Part shown: positions 24,774 to 33,751 of the stretch, in pieces
Numbering within the stretch: position 1 is the stretch's first letter
Layout: every line of letters starts with the position of its first letter
Origin: a virus
Virus record (IMG/VR): IMGVR_UViG_3300025886_000044
Span: 1 to 47,677 of that record
Strand: one strand, 5' to 3'
Length of the DNA stretch: 47,677 nucleotides
Made by a program: the position numbers and the translations under genes
The notes under the pieces: generated by a model
Databases searched by the model: none
What the model was told of the DNA's origin: nothing
What the model saw: the letters and a program-made list of their open reading frames with translations, nothing else

Positions 24774-25295
24774 ATGGACGGTTTTAAAACACCAAATATT
24801 ACATTTAAAACTAGAGTGAAAGATGATGAAGGAAACTTTGATTGGAAAGATGTAACAACTGATGATTACTTCAAAGGTAAGAAAGTAATTTTATTTTCAT
24901 TGCCTGGCGCCTTTACACCAACTTGTTCAACATATCAATTACCAAACTTTGAAAAGATGTATGATGATTTTAAAGAGTTAGGTATTGATGCAATTTACTG
25001 TATGTCTGTGAATGATTCGTTTGTAATGAATGCATGGGCAAAAAACCAAGAATTAAAAAATGTAAAAGTTATACCAGATGGTTCTGGTGATTTTACTAGA
25101 CAAATGGGAATGATTGTCAAGAAAGATAATCTAGGTTTTGGATATCGTTCTTGGAGATATGCAGCTCTAATCAATGATGGTGTAGTTAAAAAGACTTGGG
25201 TAGAAGAAGGTAAAATGGATAATTGTCCAGATGACCCATATAGTGTAACTGACCCAGCATACATTTATAAGGATTTATTAGATGGGACTGAGTGA
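24774..25295 (+). CDS. Peroxiredoxin
   Basis: Reduces peroxides with a catalytic cysteine. The 173-aa protein has the FSLPGAFTPTCSTYQLP motif with peroxidatic Cys51, the family region MSVNDSFVMNAWAKNQ, and DGSGDFTRQMGM, typical of Prx5-type peroxiredoxins. It begins 2 nt after the oxygenase gene (TAATT-ATG) and overlaps the next by 14 nt. A thiol-dependent peroxidase between two 2OG oxygenases could protect iron enzymes or the host from oxidants made during infection; that link is inference. Confidence 0.92.
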   Translation: MDGFKTPNITFKTRVKDDEGNFDWKDVTTDDYFKGKKVILFSLPGAFTPTCSTYQLPNFEKMYDDFKELGIDAIYCMSVNDSFVMNAWAKNQELKNVKVIPDGSGDFTRQMGMIVKKDNLGFGYRSWRYAALINDGVVKKTWVEEGKMDNCPDDPYSVTDPAYIYKDLLDGTE

Positions 25296-26139
25296 TTTAT
25301 CAAAACAACTAGATGATAGAAAATCATCTAACAAAGAACAACCTTATTCAATGGGTAGACAAACTGTGAGAAAGGCTAGAACTGATTTATCAGAAAAAGA
25401 CTTTCAAGCAAATATCAAATTGAAAACTATGCCTGCTGTAAAATGGTTAGAAGTAGAGTTTCCAAAAGTATTTGTAGAAGAAATAAATGAATATATTGAT
25501 ACTGTCGTTACAGAAAAGAATGAAGATTATTCTAATCGACTAGTAGGTCAGTTGAAAACAGAAAAATCTGCACAACTTGACTTTCCATTGAAAGACCATG
25601 AAACTGGTGTGCAATTTAAACAAGTCTTAGAAAACTTGGGTAAATCGTTTATACAAAAACCTTATGGTAGAATGTCATCAGTAGAATGTTTTGAGGCTTG
25701 GACTGTTCACAGTTATGCTGGAGATTACAATCCTTTACACGACCATGGCGTTCACACTGGTTCTGGACTATCTTGTATATTCTACTTAAAAGTTCCAGAG
25801 TGTATCAGTAGTAAACCAGAAGTAGATGTTCCTAGTTTGGAAAATGCATCTGGTATTATTGATGGTTGGACACAGTTTTCTTGGGGTGCTCATACAATGA
25901 AAGATTTGTATCAACTAAGAGAACAGACACAACACGTTGTAAGACCAAGAGAAGGTCTACTAGTTATGTTTCCTTGTTGGTTACAACACATGGTATGGCC
26001 ATTCTCTGGTGAAGGAGAAAGAAGAACTTTATCTGCAAACTTTAACATACACGACTCACCAGAAGTTGGAAAACAGTTTGGTTCGATAGGTGCGAAAAGA
26101 GCAGTAGGAGATAACCCACTTAAAAACGTAAAGAGATAA
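25282..26139 (+). CDS. 2OG-Fe(II) oxygenase, paralogue of the 23.3 kb gene
   Basis: The 285-aa protein is an oxygenase domain with a short N-terminal region. It parallels the C-terminal half of the earlier gene segment for segment: AWTVHSYAGDYNPLHDHGVHTGSGLSCIFYLKVPE for the iron site, GWTQFSWGAHTMKDLYQL, and VMFPCWLQHMVWPFSGEGERRTLSANFNIH for the distal His and 2OG-binding Arg. The two probably arose by duplication with loss or gain of the N-terminal extension. Its start overlaps the peroxiredoxin end. The substrate is unknown. Confidence 0.87.
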   Translation: MGLSDLSKQLDDRKSSNKEQPYSMGRQTVRKARTDLSEKDFQANIKLKTMPAVKWLEVEFPKVFVEEINEYIDTVVTEKNEDYSNRLVGQLKTEKSAQLDFPLKDHETGVQFKQVLENLGKSFIQKPYGRMSSVECFEAWTVHSYAGDYNPLHDHGVHTGSGLSCIFYLKVPECISSKPEVDVPSLENASGIIDGWTQFSWGAHTMKDLYQLREQTQHVVRPREGLLVMFPCWLQHMVWPFSGEGERRTLSANFNIHDSPEVGKQFGSIGAKRAVGDNPLKNVKR

Positions 26140-26143
26140 TATT

Positions 26144-26407
26144 ATGTACAAATTTGATGAAGACAAGATTATAAAAGAAATAAAGAAACATATTGACAAA
26201 ACCTACGAAGGTCACTATAATAAGAATAAGTTTCAAGCGACAGAGTTTATTATAGACTCTGGACATGGAGAAGGTTTCTGTATCGGTAATATTTTAAAGT
26301 ATGCTCAACGATATGGAAAGAAGAATGGTAAAAATAGAGCAGACTTATTAAAGGTTATACATTATGGTATAATCGCAATGCATTTAAATAATGGAGAAAG
26401 TGAATGA
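26144..26407 (+). CDS. DUF3310-type small protein
   Basis: An 87-aa protein with FQATEFIIDSGHGEGFCIGNILKYAQRYGKKNGKNRADLLKVIHYGII, matching the DUF3310 family pattern (E-x-I, then GN-x-x-KY-x-x-R, K, DL-x-K-x-x-Y). Such proteins are common in phages, linked to nucleotide metabolism, with no firm activity. It overlaps the clamp gene by 4 nt (ATGA). Confidence 0.72.
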   Translation: MYKFDEDKIIKEIKKHIDKTYEGHYNKNKFQATEFIIDSGHGEGFCIGNILKYAQRYGKKNGKNRADLLKVIHYGIIAMHLNNGESE

Positions 26408-27063
26408 AGTTAAGTAATAATACAGTGCAAGTTCTAAAGAACTTTGCGTCTATAAATCAAAACCTAGTGATTAAAGAAGGTAACGAAATCAAGACAATGT
26501 CTGCAATGAAGAATATTGTTGCAAAGGCTCAGGTAGAAGAAACATTTCCTAAACAAGTTGCAATCTATGACTTGAATGAATTTTTAGGTTGTCTATCTTT
26601 GTTTAAAGAACCAATACTTTCATTTAAAGATACAAGTGTTGTCATTACTGAAGAGAATGGTAGTAGTGGTGATTCGTTAGAGTATATGTATAGTGACCCA
26701 AGTGTTGTAACAACACCAAGTAAAGATATTGCTATGCCTAGTGAAGAAGTAAAATTTACTTTAGATGATGTGATGTTATCTAAACTATCAAAGTCAGCTG
26801 GTATGATTGGAGCACCAGACTTACTTTTAGAAAACAACAAACTTACTGTAAGAGATAAAAAGAACGACAGTGGAAACTGTTATTCAACAAATGTTAATGC
26901 ACAAGGTAGTGGAACATATAAGTTTTATTTCAAAACAGAGAACTTAAAACTGATACCAGGCTCTTATGATGTAACTGTTTCATCTAAGAACATCAGTACT
27001 TTTAAAAATGGAAAGACACAATACTGGATTGCACTTGAACCAGAATCAACATATTCTGCGTAG
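26404..27063 (+). CDS. 45: Sliding clamp gp45
   Basis: Trimeric clamp that tethers DNA polymerase and, with gp55, activates late promoters. The 219-aa length is that of T4 gp45 (228 aa). Recognisable stretches are NTVQVLKNFASINQNLVIKEGNEIKTMSAMKNIVAKAQVEETFP near the start and LKLIPGSYDVTVSSKNISTFKNGKTQYWIALEPES near the end. It stands before gp44 and gp62 as in T4, and overlaps the DUF3310 gene. Confidence 0.95.
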   Translation: MKLSNNTVQVLKNFASINQNLVIKEGNEIKTMSAMKNIVAKAQVEETFPKQVAIYDLNEFLGCLSLFKEPILSFKDTSVVITEENGSSGDSLEYMYSDPSVVTTPSKDIAMPSEEVKFTLDDVMLSKLSKSAGMIGAPDLLLENNKLTVRDKKNDSGNCYSTNVNAQGSGTYKFYFKTENLKLIPGSYDVTVSSKNISTFKNGKTQYWIALEPESTYSA

Positions 27064-27074
27064 GGGGAACATAC

Positions 27075-28010
27075 ATGGAAAAGTTTCTCTGGGTGGAGAA
27101 GTACCGTCCAACGAAGGTAGACGAGTGCATACTCCCAAGTAATCTAAAACAAACTTTTAAACAGTTTGTCAAAGATAAAAAGATACCTAATCTTATTTTA
27201 TCTGGTGGTGCTGGTGTAGGTAAAACTACAGTTGCAAATGCTATGATAAATGAGATAGGTGCAACATCAATGATGATAAACGGTTCTGAAGAATCTGGTA
27301 TTGATGTTCTCAGAACTAAGATTAAAAACTTTGCATCTACAAGTTCTCTTGAAGGTGGTCGTAAGTATTTAATCTTAGATGAGTCTGACTATCTTAATCC
27401 TCAATCAACACAGCCTGCACTTCGTGGGTTCATGGAAGAGTTTCATAAGAACTGTGGTTTTATTCTTACTTGTAATTACAAGAACAGATTAATTGAACCA
27501 TTGCACTCTAGATGTGGTAGTATTGATTTTAAAATAACAAAAAAAGAAAAACCACAACTTGCAAATGCGTTCTTTAAAAGAGTAAAGAATATACTTGAGC
27601 AAGAGTCTATTAAATATGATGAAAAGGTTGTTGCAGAACTGATTAATAAATACTTTCCAGATTGGAGAAGAACTCTAAATGAAATGCAAAAGTATTCTGC
27701 TTCTGGTCAAATAGATTCTGGAATACTTGTTAATTTATCGGAGGTAAGTATAAATGAACTTATGGACGCACTTAAAAAGAAAGAGTTCACAGTTGTTAGA
27801 AAGTGGATTGTTAATAATTTGGATAATGACCCAAATCGTATGTACCGTCTTGTTTATGATTCTTTGTATGATTATCTTGATGGTAGTACTATTCCTCATG
27901 CTGTTCTCCTCATTGGAAAATATTCTTACCAGTCGGCATTCGTTGCAGACCAAGAAATAAATATGTTGGCTTGTATGACTGAATTAATGTCTACGGTGAA
28001 ATTCAAATGA
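27075..28010 (+). CDS. 44: Clamp loader large subunit gp44
   Basis: AAA+ ATPase of the gp44/62 loader that opens the gp45 ring. The 311-aa length matches T4 gp44 (319 aa). Motifs are VEKYRPTKVDECILP at 7-21, Walker A GGAGVGKTT at 44-52, Walker B LILDESDYL near 98-106 and SRC (sensor/arginine-finger) near 144-146. The C-terminal collar is typical. It overlaps gp62 by 4 nt (ATGA). Confidence 0.96.
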   Translation: MEKFLWVEKYRPTKVDECILPSNLKQTFKQFVKDKKIPNLILSGGAGVGKTTVANAMINEIGATSMMINGSEESGIDVLRTKIKNFASTSSLEGGRKYLILDESDYLNPQSTQPALRGFMEEFHKNCGFILTCNYKNRLIEPLHSRCGSIDFKITKKEKPQLANAFFKRVKNILEQESIKYDEKVVAELINKYFPDWRRTLNEMQKYSASGQIDSGILVNLSEVSINELMDALKKKEFTVVRKWIVNNLDNDPNRMYRLVYDSLYDYLDGSTIPHAVLLIGKYSYQSAFVADQEINMLACMTELMSTVKFK

Positions 28011-28411
28011 GTTATGAATTAAAAGAATATCTAAAAGCAATCAATCAGTCTAAAGAAAAACTGATGGATACTGAAGATGAAGTCTGGGAAAAGAAATACC
28101 CAGCCTATATTGTAAATAAATGTCTTGCACCATCTGATATGCAAACTTGTTTAATTGTTAATGAAGTCAACGGACTTTCACACCTAGACAATAAACTTCA
28201 GTTTGATTTTTTGATAAATAGTCTTAGAAGAATGAATAGATATTCTCCTTGGCAGAAAGCTAAGAAGATAAGTGATATAGAGTATGTAAAAGAGTATTAT
28301 GGATATAGTAATGAAAAGGCTAGGTCTGCACTCACCATACTTAATAATGAACAGATTAAATATATAAAGAAGAAATTGAATAAAGGTGGAAGACATGGAA
28401 AAAACTATTAA
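28007..28411 (+). CDS. 62: Clamp loader small subunit gp62
   Basis: Partner of gp44. The 134-aa product begins SYELKEYLKAINQSKEKLMDTEDEVWEKKYPAYIVNKCLAPSDM-type sequence, and continues with NEVNGLSHLDNKLQFDFLINSLR, both typical of gp62. It is shorter than T4 gp62 (187 aa), the usual marine form. The order 45-44-62-regA is conserved. Overlaps are 4 nt with gp44 and 17 nt with regA from its ATG at 28395. Confidence 0.92.
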   Translation: MSYELKEYLKAINQSKEKLMDTEDEVWEKKYPAYIVNKCLAPSDMQTCLIVNEVNGLSHLDNKLQFDFLINSLRRMNRYSPWQKAKKISDIEYVKEYYGYSNEKARSALTILNNEQIKYIKKKLNKGGRHGKNY

Positions 28412-28802
28412 TTGGTCGCAAGACCAAATGTTGGAAGTTGTATTAAAAGAACCAGACGATTTCCTTAAGGTAAGAGAAACACTATCTCGTATAGGTGTTG
28501 CCTCCAGAAAAGAAAAAAAGTTATATCAGTCTTGTCATATACTGCACAAGCAAGGTAAGTACTATATCGTACATTTCAAAGAACTATTTGCATTAGATGG
28601 TAAAGAAACAAATCTATCAGAGAATGATATTGCAAGAAGAAACACAATCGCAAAATTATTAAATGATTGGAATCTAGTAGAAGTAAAAGGAAGTATGGAG
28701 CCTGCAGCTCCTCTGAGTCAGATTAAGATATTAGCATTTAAAGATAAAGACGAATGGACATTAGAAACAAAGTATAATATTGGCAAAAAGAAAGAGGACT
28801 AA
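28395..28802 (+). CDS. regA: Translational repressor RegA
   Basis: RNA-binding repressor of early phage mRNAs, acting at ribosome-binding sites. The 135-aa protein (T4: 122 aa) includes LEVVLKEPDDFLKVRETLSRIGVASRKEKKLYQSCHILHKQGKYYIVHFKELFALDGK-type sequence (about 10-68), the family core. The ATG at 28395 is chosen because an aaaggtggaag site lies just upstream. A GTG at 28386 would add three residues. It lies between gp62 and the RimK-like gene as part of the replication cluster. Confidence 0.93.
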   Translation: MEKTINWSQDQMLEVVLKEPDDFLKVRETLSRIGVASRKEKKLYQSCHILHKQGKYYIVHFKELFALDGKETNLSENDIARRNTIAKLLNDWNLVEVKGSMEPAAPLSQIKILAFKDKDEWTLETKYNIGKKKED

Positions 28803-28804
28803 CA

Positions 28805-29839
28805 GTGGATAAATTTTCCGACTTTATTTCAGAACAGAAGAATGAACAACCTTATAGGTTTGTAAATTTAATTCATCATACACCAGATGACCCTAATAAA
28901 ACTGGTGATTTGATGGTTGCAGAGGCAAAAAAATTAGGTATAAATGATACCTATCAGTTGAATGTTGATGGGGGGTATCTTACACTTAATGGAAAAGGTA
29001 GCCTAGTTGCTCATAACTTTTCAGTTGAAGAGGGAAAAGTTGTATCTGCGACCACGACTAAAAATTCAGATAAAAAAATAATACACGACAAAGAGGGTTT
29101 TGAAATTTCACCAGAGAACACTATTTGTTTTGTTAGAGTTGCAATAGGTAGAGGATATCACTTACTAGAACAATTAAGGTTACATGGTGTAAAAACTGTT
29201 AACTCAAGGTATTGTCATATGATATGTGATGATAAATGGTTTAATTATGTTGCATTAGAAAGAAGTGGTTTTAGACAACCCAAAACTGATTTAATATCAC
29301 ATATAGAAAATCTTGACACACCAATAAAAAATATTGGAGGCAAATATCCTATGATATTAAAGAGTGCGTCTGGTACACAGGGAGTTGGTGTTATTTTTAT
29401 AGACTCAAAACAAGCATTACTCTCAACTATGCAGTTAATTAATAAGATAGATGAAAATGTGAGAATGGTAATACAAGAGTATATAAAAACACCTTATGAT
29501 GTTAGAGCCATGGTTTTAAATGGTGAAGTGGTTGGACAATTAAAAAGACCAATCATTACTGGAGATTTTAGAAGTAATATAAGTCAGGGTAATGAACCAG
29601 AAAAAATAGAACTCACAGAATTAGAAAAGAGTGAGTGTATAAAAGTTGCAAAAGAAGTTGACGGAATGTGGGTAGGAGTAGATTTTATACCATCAAAGGA
29701 TAGAGAAAAAGAGTCACCATATTTTATAGAGGTAAATAGTTCGCCTGGCACCACACACATAAGTGAATTAAATAATGTTAACATTCACAAAAAAGTTATT
29801 GAAACATTTAAAAATAGAGAAAACTGGAGAAAACTATGA
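28805..29839 (+). CDS. RimK-like ATP-grasp ligase
   Basis: The 344-aa protein is an ATP-grasp enzyme of the RimK type, which adds amino acids to the C-terminus of a protein such as ribosomal S6, or ligates glutamate. Residues about 175-340 show the ATP-grasp features YPMILKSASGTQGVGVIFI, VIQEYIKTPYDVRAMVLNGEVVGQLKRP, DFRSNISQGNEPEKIEL, VGVDFIP and YFIEVNSSPGTTHI. The N-terminal ~125 residues form the preceding domain, ending in FVRVAIGRGYHLLEQL. The start is GTG, with agagga 8 nt upstream. It is placed between regA and a small gene, joined by overlap. The target protein is unknown. Confidence 0.88.
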   Translation: MDKFSDFISEQKNEQPYRFVNLIHHTPDDPNKTGDLMVAEAKKLGINDTYQLNVDGGYLTLNGKGSLVAHNFSVEEGKVVSATTTKNSDKKIIHDKEGFEISPENTICFVRVAIGRGYHLLEQLRLHGVKTVNSRYCHMICDDKWFNYVALERSGFRQPKTDLISHIENLDTPIKNIGGKYPMILKSASGTQGVGVIFIDSKQALLSTMQLINKIDENVRMVIQEYIKTPYDVRAMVLNGEVVGQLKRPIITGDFRSNISQGNEPEKIELTELEKSECIKVAKEVDGMWVGVDFIPSKDREKESPYFIEVNSSPGTTHISELNNVNIHKKVIETFKNRENWRKL

Positions 29840-30081
29840 GTATAATATTAGACGCATTAAAAAAGAAATACGAAGCTGAGATTGAAGAGGGAAAAGTAAA
29901 CATTAAAGTTATGTTAAATAATCCAACCTCTATTCCAGAACATTCAAAATTCCTAGAAGAACTAGATGTACATCTTGGAAAGATTGCAGAAGCAGAAGAT
30001 AAATTAGGTGTAATTAATAATCACTTCGACAGTAGTCAAGAACTATTAAACGAAGACGTTCAGATGGCACTTAAGTTGTAG
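29836..30081 (+). CDS. Small charged helical protein between RimK-like and SHMT genes
   Basis: An 81-aa acidic, probably coiled-coil protein with no recognised family. It overlaps the ligase gene by 4 nt and ends (TAG) immediately before the glyA ATG. It is not a truncation of a neighbour. The conserved slot suggests a small accessory factor, not further assignable. Confidence 0.5.
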   Translation: MSIILDALKKKYEAEIEEGKVNIKVMLNNPTSIPEHSKFLEELDVHLGKIAEAEDKLGVINNHFDSSQELLNEDVQMALKL

Positions 30082-31221
30082 ATGGACAAACAAGTAAAAG
30101 ATATACTACTTAAAGAAATCAAAAGACAAGAAACTACAGTAGAACTAATTGCAAGTGAAAACTTTGCAAGTCAAGCTGTAATGGATTTGTGTGGTTCAGT
30201 ATTCACAAACAAGTATGCAGAAGGATATCCAAGTAAGAGATATTACAATGGTTGTGAGTACATGGACGAAGTAGAACAACTTGCAATAGATGAGGTCAAA
30301 AAACTATATTACTGTTCTCATGCAAATGTTCAACCACATTGTGGTGCAAACGCAAACACAGCTGTCTATCAAGCATTTCTAAAACCAAACGATACTATTC
30401 TTGGAATGGACTTAGCATCTGGTGGACATTTAAGTCATGGTTCTAAACCAAACATATCTGGTAAGATATTTGATGCACATTACTATGGTGTCAATGATGA
30501 AGGTTGGTTAGACTATAATGTGATTGAAGACCAAGCAAAGAAACTTAAACCTAAAATGATTGTTGCTGGTGCAAGTGCATATTCCAGACTAATAGATTGG
30601 AGTAAGTTTAAAGTTATTGCAGATGAAGTCGGTGCAATACTGTTATGTGATATGGCACATTACTCTGGATTGATTGCTGGTGGACATTATACTAATCCAG
30701 TACATTATGCAGATGTAGTTACTTCTACCACACATAAAACATTACGAGGCCCAAGAGGTGGTATTATACTATGGAATAATGATGAGTACACAAAGAAACT
30801 AAACTCTGCGATATTTCCCGGCACTCAAGGTGGCCCACTAATGAATATGATTGCGTCTAAAGCACAAGCATTCAAAGAAGCAAATACCACAGACTTTATA
30901 CAATACATCAAACAAGTCATAGATAACGCACAAGTTATGAGTGAAGTGTTTATGGATAATGGATTTAATGTATTGACTGGTGGTACAGATAGTCACTTGA
31001 TGTTGGTTGATTTAAGTGATAAGAAATACTCTGGTAGAGAAGCTGCAGATTTACTAGAAGATAATGGAATAACTGTAAACAAAAATGGAATACCAAATGA
31101 CCCTAGAAGTTTTGTAGAAACATCTGGTATTCGAATAGGTACAGCTGCAGAAACAACCAGAGGTCATGGTGCAGATTGGTTCAGAGATTTGACCAAGAGG
31201 ATAATTGATATACTTTCTTGA
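30082..31221 (+). CDS. glyA: Serine hydroxymethyltransferase
   Basis: PLP enzyme converting serine and tetrahydrofolate to glycine and methylene-tetrahydrofolate. The 379-aa protein has the family markers: ELIASENFASQAVMDLCGSVFTNKYAEGYPSKRYY near the N-terminus, and STTHKTLRGPRGG with PLP-binding Lys219. The histidine-rich QPHCGANANTAVYQAFL and MAHYSGLIAGG are also typical. It is shorter than bacterial SHMT (about 415 aa), as is common in marine phages. The product feeds ThyX. The start directly abuts the preceding stop. Confidence 0.95.
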   Translation: MDKQVKDILLKEIKRQETTVELIASENFASQAVMDLCGSVFTNKYAEGYPSKRYYNGCEYMDEVEQLAIDEVKKLYYCSHANVQPHCGANANTAVYQAFLKPNDTILGMDLASGGHLSHGSKPNISGKIFDAHYYGVNDEGWLDYNVIEDQAKKLKPKMIVAGASAYSRLIDWSKFKVIADEVGAILLCDMAHYSGLIAGGHYTNPVHYADVVTSTTHKTLRGPRGGIILWNNDEYTKKLNSAIFPGTQGGPLMNMIASKAQAFKEANTTDFIQYIKQVIDNAQVMSEVFMDNGFNVLTGGTDSHLMLVDLSDKKYSGREAADLLEDNGITVNKNGIPNDPRSFVETSGIRIGTAAETTRGHGADWFRDLTKRIIDILS

Positions 31222-31246
31222 CAAACCCCTTTTATTATGGTAAATT
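31218..31246 (+). promoter_or_regulatory. Sigma70-type promoter for DNA polymerase
   Basis: TTGACA (31218-31223) and TAAATT (31241-31246), 17 nt apart, begin at the end of glyA. The start codon of gp43 (31253) lies about 7 nt after the -10, so transcription from here would give a leaderless mRNA. No Shine-Dalgarno is seen before the ATG. Readthrough from glyA is the alternative source. Confidence 0.65.
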
Positions 31247-31252
31247 TATATT

Positions 31253-33751
31253 ATGAAGTTTTATACAAATGTCGTTAGATACGGTAACAACCTTCTTATA
31301 AGAGAAGTCAATAATGGTGAGAGGTCGAATCGTAAAGTAAAGTATTCGCCTACCATGTATATGAGAGTTGGTAAACCGACAAGCCATAAAAGTCTTGATG
31401 GTCGATTTGTGACTCCTGTCAAACATGAAACTATGAAAGAATGTAACGAATGGTTACAATCTTATGAAAATCAAAAACATCTTATATTTGGTAATACACT
31501 TCACGCATATAGCTATATTGCAGATACTTATCCTAATACAGTAAACTGGGATATTGACCAGATACTTATTGTTACTATGGATATTGAGGTTCAATGTGAA
31601 AATGGTTTTCCTAATCCTAGAGATGCAGCTGAACCTTTACTTTCTATTACAATCAAAAATCATCAGAACAAACACATTATGGTTTGGGGTATCGGTGAAT
31701 TTAAAAACAATCGTGATGATGTTGGTTATGTAGAGTGTAGAGATGAAAAACATCTTATACAAGAGTTTCTAAAGTTTTGGGAGAAGAACCAACCAGATGT
31801 GATTACGGGCTGGAATACTGAGTTCTTTGATATTCCTTATTTACACAATCGTATTGTAAAACTATATGATGACAAAGAAGTAAAAAGACTATCGCCTTGG
31901 CGTAATGTATATTCCAAAGAAGTTTACATGATGGGTAGAAATCATCAAGTGATTGATATTCAAGGTGTGTCTGCATTAGATTACTTTGACCTATATCGTA
32001 AGTTTACTTATACAAACCAAGAGAAATATACTCTTGACCATATTGCATTTGTAGAACTTGGTGAAAGAAAAGAAGGTAATCCTTATGATACATTTAGTGA
32101 GTGGTATCAGAAAGACTATCAATCCTTTATCGAATACAATATCACAGATGTGGAGTTAGTGGACAAACTTGAAGATAAGATGAAATTAATCGAGCTTGCA
32201 CTCACTATGGCTTATGATTCTAAAACAAACTATATGGACGTTCTTGGTACAACAAAGTATTGGGATATTATTATTTACAACTATCTCAGAAAGAAAAACA
32301 TTGTTGTCCCTCAAAGAATCAGTTCATCTAAATCTGAGAAGTTTGAGGGTGCTTATGTGAAAGACCCTATCGTGGGTATGCATAAGTGGGTGATGTCATT
32401 TGACTTGAACTCTCTATATCCACATCTGATTATGCAATATAATATATCAACAGAAACACTTGTATCACAAAACAAAGTTCCTAATATGAAGGTAGATAAA
32501 CTACTACATAAAGAGTTTGATACAAGTAAGTTAGATAAGAATCATACTATGACACCTAACGGTGCAATATTCAGAACTGACAAGAAAGGTTTTCTTCCAC
32601 AACTTATGGAAGATATGTATAATACCAGAACTGAATACAAAAGAAAGATGTTGGAGGCTAAACAAGAATATGAAAACACTAAAGATAAAAAACTACTCAA
32701 AGACATTTCAAAATACAACAATATTCAAATGGCTAAAAAGATTTCACTCAACTCTGCGTATGGTGCTATCGGTAATGCATACTTTAGGTATTTCAATTTA
32801 CTCATTGCTGAAGGTATTACTACGAGTGGTCAGTTATCTATTCGCTGGATTGAGTTTGCTCTTAATAGGTATCTCAATAAGACTTTGGGTACTACTGATG
32901 AAGATTTCGTGGTTGCAAGTGATACCGATTCGGTGTACATTACATTTGACAGACTTGTTAATAAAGTGTTTAAATCACAGTCAGATGTTGGAAAGATTAC
33001 CGACTTCTTGGACACTATCGCTAAGGAAAAGATTGAACCTTTTATTGATAAAAGTTATCAAGATTTGTCTGAATATCTCAACTGTCATTCCCAAAGAATG
33101 AATATGAAACGAGAAGTGATTGCAGACAAAGCAATCTGGACTGCAAAGAAAAGATACATTCTTAATGCGTGGGATATCGAAGGTGTTCGATACAAAGAAC
33201 CACAACTTAAACTTATGGGTATCGAGGCTATCAAAAGTTCTACTCCTGCTCCTTGTCGTAAGAAACTCAAAGAAGGTATAAAAATAATTATGTCTGGTGA
33301 TGAGAAAATGCTAAATACATTCATACAAGATTTTAGGAAAGAGTTTATGGATTTACCACCAGAAGAAATTGCATATCCAAGAAGTGTGAATGGATTAAGT
33401 AAATGGTCTAATAGTGCAAACCTATTCAACAAGGGTGCTCCTATTCATGTGAAGGGTGCAATACTGTATAATCATCTTGTCAAACAAAAGAAACTAGGAC
33501 ACAAGTATCCATTTATTCAAGAGGGTGATAAGATTAAGTTTCTCAATCTAAAACTACCAAACAAGTATCAATGTACAGCCATGACCTTTATAACTAAGTT
33601 ACCAAAAGAACTTGACATACACTCTCTAATAGACTATAATGTACAGTATGAAAAGAGTTTTGTTGAACCCCTTAAATTTATTACAGATAAAATATCGTGG
33701 AATATAGATAAATCGTTTGGAACACAGGGTAACTTATTGGATTTCTTATGA
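31253..33751 (+). CDS. 43: DNA polymerase gp43 (family B)
   Basis: Replicative polymerase with 3'-5' exonuclease. The 832-aa length is near T4 gp43 (898 aa). Exo motifs are MDIEVQ (about 106-111), TGWNTEFFDIPYLHNR (about 185-200) and YNITDVELVDKLE (about 295-307). Polymerase motifs are SFDLNSLYPHLI (about 383-394, motif A), ISLNSAYGAIGN (about 500-511, motif B) and SDTDSVYITF (about 558-567, motif C). The C-terminus FGTQGNLLDFL resembles the clamp-binding tail. It is intact, with no intron or split. It overlaps the next gene by 4 nt. Confidence 0.97.
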   Translation: MKFYTNVVRYGNNLLIREVNNGERSNRKVKYSPTMYMRVGKPTSHKSLDGRFVTPVKHETMKECNEWLQSYENQKHLIFGNTLHAYSYIADTYPNTVNWDIDQILIVTMDIEVQCENGFPNPRDAAEPLLSITIKNHQNKHIMVWGIGEFKNNRDDVGYVECRDEKHLIQEFLKFWEKNQPDVITGWNTEFFDIPYLHNRIVKLYDDKEVKRLSPWRNVYSKEVYMMGRNHQVIDIQGVSALDYFDLYRKFTYTNQEKYTLDHIAFVELGERKEGNPYDTFSEWYQKDYQSFIEYNITDVELVDKLEDKMKLIELALTMAYDSKTNYMDVLGTTKYWDIIIYNYLRKKNIVVPQRISSSKSEKFEGAYVKDPIVGMHKWVMSFDLNSLYPHLIMQYNISTETLVSQNKVPNMKVDKLLHKEFDTSKLDKNHTMTPNGAIFRTDKKGFLPQLMEDMYNTRTEYKRKMLEAKQEYENTKDKKLLKDISKYNNIQMAKKISLNSAYGAIGNAYFRYFNLLIAEGITTSGQLSIRWIEFALNRYLNKTLGTTDEDFVVASDTDSVYITFDRLVNKVFKSQSDVGKITDFLDTIAKEKIEPFIDKSYQDLSEYLNCHSQRMNMKREVIADKAIWTAKKRYILNAWDIEGVRYKEPQLKLMGIEAIKSSTPAPCRKKLKEGIKIIMSGDEKMLNTFIQDFRKEFMDLPPEEIAYPRSVNGLSKWSNSANLFNKGAPIHVKGAILYNHLVKQKKLGHKYPFIQEGDKIKFLNLKLPNKYQCTAMTFITKLPKELDIHSLIDYNVQYEKSFVEPLKFITDKISWNIDKSFGTQGNLLDFL

